From NCBI GenBank assembly GCA_026168455.1, contig CM047427.1, positions 37,390,905-37,454,904 on the forward strand: a DNA stretch of 64,000 nucleotides, in the 5' to 3' direction. Each line of letters starts with the position of its first letter. Position 1 is the first letter of the stretch. This stretch comes from Theocolax elegans (lineage: Eukaryota > Arthropoda > Insecta > Hymenoptera > Cerocephalidae). The notes beneath the pieces were generated by a model, which was given only the letters and a program-made list of their open reading frames with translations, made no database searches and was not told where the DNA came from. Of the stretch, positions 1-10,367 are shown in pieces. A program made the translations under genes and the position numbers.

Positions 1-788
1 TTTACATCTTAGAAATAAATAGTGACGAAAATGTTTGTAAAAAAAATCTATATAAATGTAATAAGAAAAATAAAACGTATCGTCAATTAAACTATGCATT
101 ACATTAAATTATATATATATATTATATTATATATGTTATCAAAATTTAATAGAGTAATAGTACTGTTTTTGTCAATGTTCGTATTACTGTGACCACTGTT
201 TTTTACCGAAAACCCTATAAAATATTTTTGAAATTTTTCTACTTAACCCCCCTCTTACCCCCTACCACTCAATCATTACGTGGGGGATAAATTAAGACTG
301 GTTGTCATATTCCATGTTGACCCTTCCTCCCACCTTCCTTCATCTTTAAAATAGAAGATAAAAAGAGTGGTTGTCATATTGTTATTCACCTGTACCGAAA
401 CCCCTAAATTATTTTTGGAATTTTTCTAATTTTATTTCCCCCCTCTCCCTCTTGCCACTCCACCATCTCGCAATAAATGGAGGATAAATGAAGAGTGATT
501 ATCAATCACCGTAACCAAAAACCTCATCTTAGTTTTTTTAGAATAAAAAAGAGTGGTCGTCATATTCTAATTCATATATATACCGATAACCCCTATAAAA
601 TATTTAAAACATTTTCTAATTTTACCCCCCCCCCCTCATGACTCCTCCTGCACCTATCATTACATGTGAGATAAATGATGAGTGGTTGTCGTATTCAGCG
701 TTAGCCCTTCCACTTCACACATACGTTTAATTCTTGTAACTTTTGGGATACCGGACACCGGAGAACGGACGAATTTTGATATATATAT
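1..788. repeat. AT-rich repeat module 1 (left flank of the Gypsy element)
   Basis: No gene is visible. The first 210 bases resemble 10510-10690 (shared block ending ATTACTGTGACCACT), and 705-788 resembles 11845-11950 (shared CCTTCCAC, CACACATAC and GGACACCGGAGAAC blocks), so this is one copy of a module seen again right of the retrotransposon. Between these ends lie degenerate tandem units that begin GAGTGGTTGTCATATT, near 297, 366, 490, 551 and 677, with intervening CCCC-rich and GGATAAAT blocks. The module ends in the TA tract that received the Gypsy insertion. Confidence 0.6.
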
Positions 789-1925
789 TGTAACGGTAAA
801 CGGCTCACGCGAGACGAAAATCGTACCGATCGCGTGAGTCTACCGTTGAAGACGCGTAAGGCGCATGCGCGAGCGCGTCGGAGAGCCGGTGTGCACGACA
901 CACCGGCAGTATCGTTCGAACCTCGAACAACACGGGATCGGCAACACCGTTCGGTTCGTAGCTCGACCTAGCGTGAGACCAGTCAAGGCCCCGTGATTCC
1001 GAACTGTGGCGAAGGAGAGAGAGAGAGAAAGAGAGAGGGTCCGAGAGAGAGAAAGCGAGAAAAAGCGGACACCGAGAGTGCTAACCTTCAACGTCGAAAA
1101 GACAAGTAAGTCCTGGCCAGGCGTACGCCGTTTCAAAAGCGCGACGCGATCTGCGAGCGGCATCGGGATACGCGCGGTACCCCGACGCACCATATCGCCC
1201 GGGCGAGAGGCCGGATACTCTCGCCGTGTCTCTCTCTATTGCGTAGACACGCATTCGGTAAGCCGGAGTGCTCCACACTCCGGCGATAATTTGCCCATAC
1301 TAGGTCTTCGGCTCAACCAGGTGCTCGATACCTGGTGTAATCTCGTTCCCGCGAACATATCGAGACGCCGTGTCTCGGACCGTAGTTTGCGGCGGGCGCA
1401 CACACACACGCACACTGTATACATTTTATGTGCCCGCGTTTGTTTACATTTTCTTATTTAACTGATATTGAGCCAAGGTTTAGCATTGCCTTGGCTCGCC
1501 CCGGCATAATTTATCAACTTCTGTATCCTATTAATTTTTGTTTATTTAGAATAAATTACACCGACATTTTTAATCGCGAGTGTCGATTCACTAATCCCGC
1601 GAATAATTCCTATCCCAAAGGCGAATACCGCCATGCCCCGCGGGTGTCGTGCATTGTACTCAGCACGACACACTTAACTGAGTAGCCGAGTACGAGCATC
1701 ATCGGAGGATAAGTGTGCACTAAGTAAGTGCACACATTGTACACAGGGCCAACGTCGTCGTTCGGAGCTTGAGGCTAGCTCCGGTCGTCCCGAAAGGTAA
1801 TTTTCACCGATTTGTCGGCTGTATGGTGAGACAGCTGACCTCGGTATTGCATCGATTTCCTGTACATCGAACAGATGTACAGGACGAACATAACCCTCCT
1901 GACGTACGAGAATAACCCTGTTACA
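789..1925 (+). repeat. 5' LTR of the Gypsy element
   Basis: It starts TGTAACGG and ends CTGTTACA, so the termini are inverted. An AATAAA lies at 1550-1555, and a GA-rich run occurs near 1012-1036. The LTR is much more GC- and CpG-rich than its surroundings and is studded with perfect inverted repeats, for example 885-893/899-907, 1262-1270/1276-1284, 1470-1478/1489-1497, 1713-1721/1727-1735 and 1859-1868/1874-1883. I found no difference from the 3' LTR by eye. ORFs inside it (for example 1006-1461) occur identically in the other LTR and show no protein family. Confidence 0.95.
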
Positions 1926-1927
1926 AC

Positions 1928-1945
1928 TGGCGCCCAACACGTGAG
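1928..1945 (+). other. tRNA primer binding site
   Basis: TGGCGCCCAACACGTGAG starts two bases after the 5' LTR. TGGCGCC is the usual start of a site complementary to a tRNA 3' end; a lysine tRNA is the likely primer from memory of similar elements, which is inference. Confidence 0.75.
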
Positions 1946-3361
1946 TTTCCTCGGGATAGGAAAAATTTTCCATTTAGTTGAATCTTGTACTGCGGACGTT
2001 GTTGTACATATAAATCGCAACGAGTGGTTGCGAGTACGTTGCGAGTTCGTCGCGACGAACATATGTAAACAACAACACGAGCCGAGTACAAACGAACATA
2101 ATTCTCGGAATTGACTCGAAATAATACCTATTATTTTCGAAATAAGACTTATTATCTTCGAGTTAAATTAAATTTAAAATTCGAATTAAATAAATTTCTT
2201 AAAGTAATAATTCATAACAGACATAAATTTTATAAACAAATTAAGTTTCCAAATTTTCCCAAAAATTAAAAATTTTCAAAATTTTCAAGTTTTTTCAAAA
2301 TTTTTCAAAATTTTCAAATTTTCTGAAATTTTCAAATTTTTTTAGTAATTTTTAAATTTTTCGAGTTTTTCAAAATTTTCGAGATTTTCAAGATTTTTTT
2401 AAATTTTTCGATATTTAAAAATCTTCCATAATTTTTTGTTAGATTTTTAGAAAATTTTCAAATTTTCATATTTGCAAAATTTTTGTAGGTTTTTGGAATT
2501 TTCCCAATTTTTCCAATTTTCTCGGAATTCGTAAATTTTTCTGAATCTTTCGAATTATTTTGTAATCCTCGTAAAGGTATTTTATTTTTTTTTACGGTAA
2601 TCTGGAAAATTTTCGAAGTGAATAATACGATTTCACAAATCGAAAAATAAAGTGTGTGCGTCGAAAAATTACGAGTGCTAGAACGATACCCTTAGAATTG
2701 TAATTTCTCGTTATATATTTCTGCGTAGCATAATAGGCGAGAGAGAGACAATAGATTTGGTGTAAAGTGTACGCTAAGCTTTAACCAATTAATTAACTAG
2801 ATAATTAATTGGCACTAATTTAGTACTATAAAAACAAAAAGACGTATAGTTGAAGTCTTCATTTTATTTATAATTCGTCTTTAATTTCGTTTATCAATTA
2901 GAATTATCTTGATACACGTCCAATAAATTTTAATTGACGTGCTGAAAGATTGTGTGGGCAAAAATAAAACACTTATTGTTTTATCCGGGTTATTTTAACT
3001 GTTTTAAATTAAAGAGGTGTTTGTAGTACCCACAATTAATATTTCATATTTAATTATTAAATCCTTACTCTGGCAATATCAAGCCGATATTGTTACAACT
3101 TGGTACAACCAGAGTCGAAGTAACCCACACAACCTTGCATTAGCGTACACGGTAGGACAAAGCCAGAGCAACCAAATAGTTAGGCCGTATAGTCCAATCA
3201 TATATATTCTTTGTATTTTGCGATTATAATTGTGTGCCTTAGGGAAAACGCGAGCGAACGACCCCACGATAGCCGCGCAATTGGACTGCTCTGGTAAAGC
3301 GGAATAAATTATTTTTTTTTGTATTTATTGTAAATTATTTATTTAAATCGTTATTATAAAT
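1946..3361 (+). other. Untranslated leader of the Gypsy element
   Basis: These 1.4 kb between the primer site and the gag ATG hold no convincing ORF. From about 2100 to 2600 the sequence is a low-complexity run of AATTTTC and AAATTTT words. The rest is AT-rich, with a possible TA-rich hairpin near 2785-2815 (TTAATTAACTAGATAATTAATT). Confidence 0.7.
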
Positions 3362-5182
3362 ATGGCGTGTTCGACACAACAGAAGATCGAAGACTGGTGT
3401 TTGTTTTATAGAGACAAAAATATTTGTCAATATCTTAACGACCTGTCACTTAAAGATACAGGCAATAAATTTGACAAATTAAGTCGTCTGACAAAATGGC
3501 TCCTAGGAGATTACGAGCCAAGGGATTTCGTTGAAGAACCTGAGCAGGATGAAATCACCGTCTGGTACCATCGGGAGGAACTCAGGCAAAATTTCATCAC
3601 AAAATATAGCTCGGCAGAACACCCGTGGGAGAACTCGACAATTGACGACAACACAAGCCATCCATTATTAACTCTTAACAACGACGAAAAAGTTAAAGAA
3701 AATATGGAAACAAGTCGTAGAAGAGTTCAACACCTCAAAGACAATGAAACCACGGCAATATTGCAAGAAACCACGGAATCAACATCAACGAATGACAAAG
3801 CTGCCGACAGTATTACAAACGATGATAAAAATTCAAACAGAATAAGACTCACTGCAACAGACGGAGGATCATTCGAAATCCCACTCGAATTCGCAAATTT
3901 TATGCAAGGAATGTCGGACACAGTTAAGCAATTAACTGAAAAAGTAAATGCGCTAACGGCTGCGCAAGCTCAGCCTATTTTAACAAGCACTAGACTGGAC
4001 CAGCCACGACACGAAGTCCGGAGCCAACGACAGCAAGTAGGATTCCAGGACACAATGACGTACCATTACCTGGACAATACAACCGAATTACCACAACCTG
4101 ACCCCCCAGCACCACTCGCAAGGAGAGTCGGCCAAGCCTGGGAGGGGGGGAACTTCCAAGGTCAGGAAAGACTTGGAAATACGAGTGGTACCAGGACCGA
4201 GAACAGCACCTGGCAGAGAAGTGCAGGACAATCACTGAGAGATGTCGGTCAAATTGTCCGGAAATGGGGACTACAGTTCTCAGCAGATGGCGACCAGAGC
4301 ATAGACTCATTTCTCGAACGAGTCGAGGAATGTCGGATTCTGGCCAATCTTTCAGAATCCGAATTGCTAAGCTCACTGCCAGAGTTATTCAAAGGCGTTG
4401 CAGCACTCTGGTTCAAAAACGAAAGAGATACGTGGTCGACGTGGTCCGAATTCCAAAAAGAAGCTCGTCACTGGTTCGGAACAAATAGGCGGTTTCAGAA
4501 GAGGTTGATTGCCGAAATAAATTCTCGCTATCAAGGACCCGGCGAGAAAACACGGGACTATATTACGTGTTTAGTGCACATGATAAGAAGACTCGATCCA
4601 ATCCCAAGGATCGAGCAGCAGTTAGATACACTGCACGGCAACCTGCGCCCCGAGATACAGAATTTGGTGCGCAGGACGGATTGCGATTCAATCCATACTC
4701 TTCTTGATCTTGCTGTCGAAGCCGAACTTACGCTGGAGGGACAGAAAGCGTATAGACACCCTCCGCCACCCGAGACTGCCCTAATCCCCGAGTCGGCTTA
4801 TAAACCGAAGGAGGAAAGAAGGGCCAAGACGAAGATTGCAGCGGTGCAGTCGACAGCACCAAATCTGCAGACTAAGAAGAATCCACCAGAGGACTTGGCG
4901 AAAACCCTGGCCAAAGTTCTGGAAGAGAAGATGAGAGAATTCGTCCTTTCAATGACCACATCTCGGAGCGGAAGTGGTAAACCGAGGGAACCAAACCGGA
5001 CGAAGAATGCGAAGGGTTCCGCCGAAAGGACGTACGGCGGATCGAAGGAGGAAAAAGGCAATCGGAACGAGAACGCGAGACCGCAAGCCACGCAACCATT
5101 GAAATGCTTTGGTTGTGGGCGGCTAGGGTATAAGCGTGCAGATTGCCCGGACTGTTCGGGAAACGCAAACAGGAGCGGTTAA
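3362..5182 (+). CDS. gag: Gag polyprotein of the Gypsy element
   Basis: This 606-residue protein would form the cytoplasmic retrotransposon particle and package the element RNA. It starts at the first in-frame ATG after the leader and ends with TAA inside the pol overlap. Residues about 290-450 fit the retrotransposon gag capsid region (a Leu-rich segment around FLERVEECRILA, then a conserved ALWF). The region from about 475 to 575 is basic and Lys/Arg-rich. One zinc knuckle is at residues 582-595, spaced CX2CX4-X-X4C, but the His ligand is Tyr590 (codon TAT). That is one transition from CAT and would impair the usual CCHC zinc site. Gag is in frame 2 and pol in frame 1, so pol is expected by -1 frameshifting. 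Confidence 0.93.
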   Translation: MACSTQQKIEDWCLFYRDKNICQYLNDLSLKDTGNKFDKLSRLTKWLLGDYEPRDFVEEPEQDEITVWYHREELRQNFITKYSSAEHPWENSTIDDNTSHPLLTLNNDEKVKENMETSRRRVQHLKDNETTAILQETTESTSTNDKAADSITNDDKNSNRIRLTATDGGSFEIPLEFANFMQGMSDTVKQLTEKVNALTAAQAQPILTSTRLDQPRHEVRSQRQQVGFQDTMTYHYLDNTTELPQPDPPAPLARRVGQAWEGGNFQGQERLGNTSGTRTENSTWQRSAGQSLRDVGQIVRKWGLQFSADGDQSIDSFLERVEECRILANLSESELLSSLPELFKGVAALWFKNERDTWSTWSEFQKEARHWFGTNRRFQKRLIAEINSRYQGPGEKTRDYITCLVHMIRRLDPIPRIEQQLDTLHGNLRPEIQNLVRRTDCDSIHTLLDLAVEAELTLEGQKAYRHPPPPETALIPESAYKPKEERRAKTKIAAVQSTAPNLQTKKNPPEDLAKTLAKVLEEKMREFVLSMTTSRSGSGKPREPNRTKNAKGSAERTYGGSKEEKGNRNENARPQATQPLKCFGCGRLGYKRADCPDCSGNANRSG

Positions 5183-8100
5183 AAAGGGTCGTTCCCGTTC
5201 CTGCCCCGCGTAAGACCCGAACAGATATCCCAACTACAGCCGAACGCTGTGAGGAGAACTCGGCAGCAAAAGAGTCGTCGGGAGTGCCGACGACATCGGC
5301 TGAGTCCGAGAAAGATAGCGGCTATCTCAGCCCGAATTCTGTGAGATCGACGGAAATGTCGGATCAACACCAGATAGCGGCCGCTACTAGAGATCTGGAT
5401 GATAGGGCTGGAGGAGAAGACCCTCCGAGTGAAAAAGAAACTCGTTGGTGGGTCCAAGTGGGCATTGCCGGCTACCGCGTACGCGCCTTGTTCGATACGG
5501 GAGCATCGCGCACGGTAATGGGTTCGATCGGTCTACAATTGGCCACGGCATGCGGCAGTCCACTCATCCCGAGCAACGGAAGGAAGGCGAAAGTGCCGGG
5601 AAACCAGACGGTGGCGATCGCTGGTTATGTAGACCTGCCTTTCGAGGTTGCCGGGATAAAGCGAGATATTCGCGTAGCCGTACTCCCGGACGACCAAATC
5701 GACTGTTATGTCGGAGCGGACTTCATCCGTGGTTTTGGCGCAGTTTTGGATCCAAACGAGAATAAACTTTGGATCAAAGCGGCCAACAAGTCCGTAGATC
5801 TGGAAGTAGCGAGCATATCGCGAATCGATGCATTCGAGATAGCATCGATAGGACTTGCAGACTTACTGCCAGAGGAGCAAGAAAGACTGCATACACTGGC
5901 TGACCGATACCTGGGTACAACGGGGAGGCCGTTGGGGTGTACCTCCTTGATTGAGCACGCGATCGACGTGGGTGCGACGCGGCCGATCAAGCAGAAATAT
6001 TATCCCGTCTCTAAGCGAATAGAGGAGGAGATGCACGCCCAGGTTAAAGAGATGCTCGACGCAGGGGTGATCGAGCCATCAACCAGTGGATGGTCGAGCC
6101 CCGTAGTAATGGTCCGTAAACCTAACGGGAAGTATCGGTTCTGTATTGACTATCGGAAGGTCAATGCAGTGTCGAAAACCGATGCTTACCCGCTGCCTAA
6201 CATGGACGGCATACTGCGGAAGCTCAAGAACGCGAGGTACATCAGCACGCTAGACTTGAGTAGCGCGTACCACCAGATACCGCTAAGACCAGAGTCAGCG
6301 GCCATAACCGCGTTCACAGTACCTGGGCTAGGCTTATTCCAATTTAAAAGGATGCCTTATGGCCTATCCCAGGCGGGAGCCACGTTCCAAAGGTTAGTGG
6401 ACAGAATCATAGGGCCTGAGCTCGAGCCCTATGCATTTTCGTACCTCGATGATATAATCATCGCCACAGAGACCTTCGAGGAACACGAAAAGTGGTTAAA
6501 GTATGTCCTGAAGAGAATCAACGAGGCTAGTCTCACAGTGAATCGGGATAAAAGTGTGTTTGGACGTACTGAGGTAAAATATCTCGGAGTGCTGGTGAAT
6601 CGCGATGGAATCAGGCCAGACCCCGAGAAAATCGAGCCGATCATTAATTATCCGGCGCCAAAGAATCTAAAACAACTTAGAAGATTCCTTGGTATGGGTT
6701 CGTGGTACCGGAAATTCTTACGGGACTTTGCTACCTTGGCCGAGCCGCTGACAAGGCTTACCAAGAAGGACCGTAAGTTTGAATGGCTCGAGGAGCAGCA
6801 ACAGGCATTCGATCAGATTAAGGCGCTGATCGCAACTGCTCCCGTCCTAGCGAGGCCGGAGTTCGATGTGCAGTTCGTTATACAGACGGATGCAAGCGAC
6901 ACTGGCATTGGCGCAGTACTCCTCCAGGTGATTAACGGAGAAGAACGAGTACTGGAATTCGCCAGTAGGACGTTAAACCAGGCCGAACGCAATTATAGCG
7001 TTACGGAACGAGAGTGCCTGGCGGTTATATGGGCGATTGGGAAATATAGACCTTATATCGAAGGCTATCATTTCCGCGTCATAACCGACCACAGTAGCTT
7101 ACGTTGGCTGCGTAGCTTACACAGCCCAACGGGTAGGTTAGCGCGATGGGCGTTAGAGTTGCAGGGACACAGCTTTGATGTGGAGCATCGAAAAGGCGCC
7201 CTGAACTACGTACCCGACGCGCTATCACGGATGAGCGAGGAGGAGGCCCTCGCCATCAACGCAATATCTTGGGTAGAGGAGTCCCAAGACGAGTGGTTTC
7301 AGAATTGGCTGAAACGAGTTAAATCCAGTCCAAGGGATTTTCCTCGTTGGAAGTGTGTCGGAGGACGACTATACTTCCACAAGCCGAACGAGTTGATCGA
7401 CGAAACACTCGGAGACGAGGACGCGTGGAAGTTAGTGATTCCAAAGGAACACCGAAAAGCGGTCCTCGAGGAAAGCCACGACTCTCCTACGTCTGGCCAT
7501 GCTGGACGTGAGAAGACGTTTGCCAGTCTGGCTAAGTATTACTACTGGCCAGGTTATTACGCCGACGTGAAGGACTACGTGCATCGCTGTCTCGTCTGTC
7601 AACAATGCAAGGTGGACCAGCGACCACCTGCAGGACTGATGGGAAAACGCACAGTCGAGCGTCCCTGGCAAATCGTGGCAGGGGATATCACCGGACCCTT
7701 TGTAAGGAGCAAGGGCGGGTACGAATACATCCTCGTATTCTTGGATTTATTCACCCGGTGGGCGGAGTGTGTACCAATTCGCAAAGCCAACGCGAAAACC
7801 ATTCTCAAGGAGTTCAAAGAGAGAATAGTTTTAAGATTCGGTACTCCTGAGGTATTCCTATCGGATAACGGTACCGAATTCAAGAATAAGGCCGTCGACG
7901 AATACCTACAGGAGGTGGGGATACATCATACCACCACCCCGCCATATTTCCCCCAAGCGAATCCGGTTGAACGCGTCAACCGAACGCTGAAAACCAGGAT
8001 TGTGGCCTTCATCGAAGAAAACCACAATACCTGGGACGAGAAGTTGCCGGAGCTTGTATTCTCGCTGAACAACACCGTACACGAGTCGACGGGTACAACT

Positions 8101-8751
8101 CCGGCAATGCTGAATTACGGACGAGAGCCTATGCCTCCTGGTACCATCAAGAGGAACCAAGAACAGGCTGGCATAGAAGAGGAGCAGCACCATAAAATAA
8201 AATTGTGGCAAGAGCGACTTAGAAAGCTCAGGGAAGTACATGAGTCTGCAGCCGCACGCTCAGACCAACAACCTGAGCGGCAAGCAAGCTATTATAACGC
8301 TAAAAGGAGGGACACACCTTTCACCGTAGGAGATATGGTGTGGAAGAAGAACAGGGTCCTGTCCTCAGCAGCTCAGGGTATTTCGGCTAAGCTGGCTCCG
8401 AAGGCAACCGGTCCGTATATCATAATAGGCCAACCAGGATCCAATACTTACACGTTGTTGGATAAAGACGGTAAGGTGACTGACCTGGCACACGCCGAAC
8501 ACCTTAAACACTACATTTCGCCAGATCTCGACGCAGATGAGGAAGAAGAACATCCGCCGAGGGACATCGTGGGAGAAGGGGCGACGCGCGACCCGCCCCA
8601 GGCGAGCGTACAGTCACCAATTTGCGTGCGGACTCCTGCGCGAGTCATAGCGGGTGACACCAGCGTGCGAGAACAGACTCCTGCGAAAGTCAAAACGCCG
8701 GACGTACGTAAACGCGGCCGCCCGCGAAAATCCGCGAAAGCCGTCACGTGA
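5143..8751 (+). CDS. pol: Pol polyprotein: protease, reverse transcriptase, RNase H, integrase
   Basis: This open frame of about 1200 codons begins at a TTG with no near ATG, which fits translation only by frameshift from gag, probably at 5158-5164. Residue numbers count from 5143. The aspartic protease motif DTGA is at 118-121. RT shows the FCIDYRKVNA block and the catalytic YLDD at 434-437. RNase H has QTDAS with Asp583. Integrase has an HHCC zinc domain starting near His779 and ending CLVCQQC, and the catalytic triad Asp848, Asp908 and Glu943 (34 residues between the last two). A GPY-like module (ATGPYIII) follows. The C-terminal tail, about residues 1188-1199, has a KRGRPRK AT-hook-like motif. 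All catalytic residues I looked for are present. No frameshift or stop was seen. Confidence 0.96.
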   Translation: MPGLFGKRKQERLKRVVPVPAPRKTRTDIPTTAERCEENSAAKESSGVPTTSAESEKDSGYLSPNSVRSTEMSDQHQIAAATRDLDDRAGGEDPPSEKETRWWVQVGIAGYRVRALFDTGASRTVMGSIGLQLATACGSPLIPSNGRKAKVPGNQTVAIAGYVDLPFEVAGIKRDIRVAVLPDDQIDCYVGADFIRGFGAVLDPNENKLWIKAANKSVDLEVASISRIDAFEIASIGLADLLPEEQERLHTLADRYLGTTGRPLGCTSLIEHAIDVGATRPIKQKYYPVSKRIEEEMHAQVKEMLDAGVIEPSTSGWSSPVVMVRKPNGKYRFCIDYRKVNAVSKTDAYPLPNMDGILRKLKNARYISTLDLSSAYHQIPLRPESAAITAFTVPGLGLFQFKRMPYGLSQAGATFQRLVDRIIGPELEPYAFSYLDDIIIATETFEEHEKWLKYVLKRINEASLTVNRDKSVFGRTEVKYLGVLVNRDGIRPDPEKIEPIINYPAPKNLKQLRRFLGMGSWYRKFLRDFATLAEPLTRLTKKDRKFEWLEEQQQAFDQIKALIATAPVLARPEFDVQFVIQTDASDTGIGAVLLQVINGEERVLEFASRTLNQAERNYSVTERECLAVIWAIGKYRPYIEGYHFRVITDHSSLRWLRSLHSPTGRLARWALELQGHSFDVEHRKGALNYVPDALSRMSEEEALAINAISWVEESQDEWFQNWLKRVKSSPRDFPRWKCVGGRLYFHKPNELIDETLGDEDAWKLVIPKEHRKAVLEESHDSPTSGHAGREKTFASLAKYYYWPGYYADVKDYVHRCLVCQQCKVDQRPPAGLMGKRTVERPWQIVAGDITGPFVRSKGGYEYILVFLDLFTRWAECVPIRKANAKTILKEFKERIVLRFGTPEVFLSDNGTEFKNKAVDEYLQEVGIHHTTTPPYFPQANPVERVNRTLKTRIVAFIEENHNTWDEKLPELVFSLNNTVHESTGTTPAMLNYGREPMPPGTIKRNQEQAGIEEEQHHKIKLWQERLRKLREVHESAAARSDQQPERQASYYNAKRRDTPFTVGDMVWKKNRVLSSAAQGISAKLAPKATGPYIIIGQPGSNTYTLLDKDGKVTDLAHAEHLKHYISPDLDADEEEEHPPRDIVGEGATRDPPQASVQSPICVRTPARVIAGDTSVREQTPAKVKTPDVRKRGRPRKSAKAVT
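5158..5218 (+). promoter_or_regulatory. -1 ribosomal frameshift signal: slippery heptamer and H-type pseudoknot
   Basis: GGGAAAC occupies 5158-5164 and is phased G GGA AAC in the gag frame, the canonical X XXY YYZ arrangement. After a 5-nt spacer, stem 1 pairs 5170-5178 (CAGGAGCGG) with 5195-5203 (CCGTTCCTG), nine pairs with one G-U. The loop segment GGGTC at 5186-5190 can pair with GACCC at 5214-5218, giving an H-type pseudoknot. Slippage by -1 leads directly into the pol frame. The fold was derived by eye. Confidence 0.85.
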
Positions 8752-9217
8752 CCCCACGGGAAAAACATAGTGAAACGCGGTGTAGCAAATAATGACGTCG
8801 AATCCGTACTCGAGAGATCAAGGTCATCGGTAGTCCGTAGAAAGACGCGCGCGCAAGCGAAGCGGCAGTGAAAAATGTATTAATCATATGTATGCTGACG
8901 TAGACGGATGTCAACACTGAACCCAATTCAACGAGTTCGCCGTCGAAAAGATAAAAGAGCACTAACGCTATTTTGTGTGTGGTTGGCAGGGGACACATAA
9001 CTTATGTACATGCCCCAGTCGGTCGAACCACCACTAGCTAAGTCAGAAAGAGCCGATAGCTCCTGACAAATCTGAGTCAGGACGAGATCACCAGGGTAAA
9101 AATCCCCTGGCTATCGAAATCGTGAAATAAAGCGATTTCAGTCAGTATCAGACCCCTAACCACACCCTGACGCGTCTAGGAAAGGTCAGAGCATGGTATA
9201 TGGAAATATACCTTGCG
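8752..9217 (+). other. 3' untranslated region of the Gypsy element
   Basis: About 470 bp between the pol stop and the polypurine tract contain no env-like reading frame. A pyrimidine-poor TTGGCAGGGG near 8981 could be mistaken for a splice acceptor, but no downstream ORF supports an env exon. Confidence 0.7.
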
Positions 9218-9230
9218 TCTGGAAGGGGGG
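9218..9230 (+). other. Polypurine tract
   Basis: TCTGGAAGGGGGG abuts the first base of the 3' LTR; its purine core GGAAGGGGGG at 9221-9230 is where plus-strand DNA synthesis would be primed. Confidence 0.9.
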
Positions 9231-10367
9231 TGTAACGGTAAACGGCTCACGCGAGACGAAAATCGTACCGATCGCGTGAGTCTACCGTTGAAGACGCGTA
9301 AGGCGCATGCGCGAGCGCGTCGGAGAGCCGGTGTGCACGACACACCGGCAGTATCGTTCGAACCTCGAACAACACGGGATCGGCAACACCGTTCGGTTCG
9401 TAGCTCGACCTAGCGTGAGACCAGTCAAGGCCCCGTGATTCCGAACTGTGGCGAAGGAGAGAGAGAGAGAAAGAGAGAGGGTCCGAGAGAGAGAAAGCGA
9501 GAAAAAGCGGACACCGAGAGTGCTAACCTTCAACGTCGAAAAGACAAGTAAGTCCTGGCCAGGCGTACGCCGTTTCAAAAGCGCGACGCGATCTGCGAGC
9601 GGCATCGGGATACGCGCGGTACCCCGACGCACCATATCGCCCGGGCGAGAGGCCGGATACTCTCGCCGTGTCTCTCTCTATTGCGTAGACACGCATTCGG
9701 TAAGCCGGAGTGCTCCACACTCCGGCGATAATTTGCCCATACTAGGTCTTCGGCTCAACCAGGTGCTCGATACCTGGTGTAATCTCGTTCCCGCGAACAT
9801 ATCGAGACGCCGTGTCTCGGACCGTAGTTTGCGGCGGGCGCACACACACACGCACACTGTATACATTTTATGTGCCCGCGTTTGTTTACATTTTCTTATT
9901 TAACTGATATTGAGCCAAGGTTTAGCATTGCCTTGGCTCGCCCCGGCATAATTTATCAACTTCTGTATCCTATTAATTTTTGTTTATTTAGAATAAATTA
10001 CACCGACATTTTTAATCGCGAGTGTCGATTCACTAATCCCGCGAATAATTCCTATCCCAAAGGCGAATACCGCCATGCCCCGCGGGTGTCGTGCATTGTA
10101 CTCAGCACGACACACTTAACTGAGTAGCCGAGTACGAGCATCATCGGAGGATAAGTGTGCACTAAGTAAGTGCACACATTGTACACAGGGCCAACGTCGT
10201 CGTTCGGAGCTTGAGGCTAGCTCCGGTCGTCCCGAAAGGTAATTTTCACCGATTTGTCGGCTGTATGGTGAGACAGCTGACCTCGGTATTGCATCGATTT
10301 CCTGTACATCGAACAGATGTACAGGACGAACATAACCCTCCTGACGTACGAGAATAACCCTGTTACA
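9231..10367 (+). repeat. 3' LTR of the Gypsy element
   Basis: This is an exact-looking copy of 789-1925, including all internal hairpins. It starts TGTAACGG and ends CTGTTACA, followed at once by a TA repeat. Confidence 0.95.

Larger units (their letters stand above)
789..10367 (+). mobile_element. Full-length Gypsy-type LTR retrotransposon, no env
   Basis: The element has two 1137-bp LTRs (789-1925 and 9231-10367, offset 8442), a primer binding site two bases after the 5' LTR, gag, a frameshifted pol, and a polypurine tract touching the 3' LTR. Pol order is protease, RT, RNase H, integrase, the Gypsy/Metaviridae order. Only 479 bp lie between the pol stop and the 3' LTR, with no env-like ORF. 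It is inserted in a TA-repeat tract, so the target duplication (ATAT or longer) cannot be delimited. Identical-looking LTRs and open gag and pol point to a recent insertion. Whether it is active cannot be told from sequence. Confidence 0.95.

Noticed and set aside
1006..1461. 151-aa ORF in the 5' LTR, also at 9448-9903
   Set aside because: It is identical in both LTRs because the LTRs are identical; it spans GA repeats and hairpins and shows no protein-like pattern.
8752..9230. Possible env gene of the Gypsy element
   Set aside because: Only 479 bp are available and no frame shows a signal peptide, furin site or transmembrane segment.
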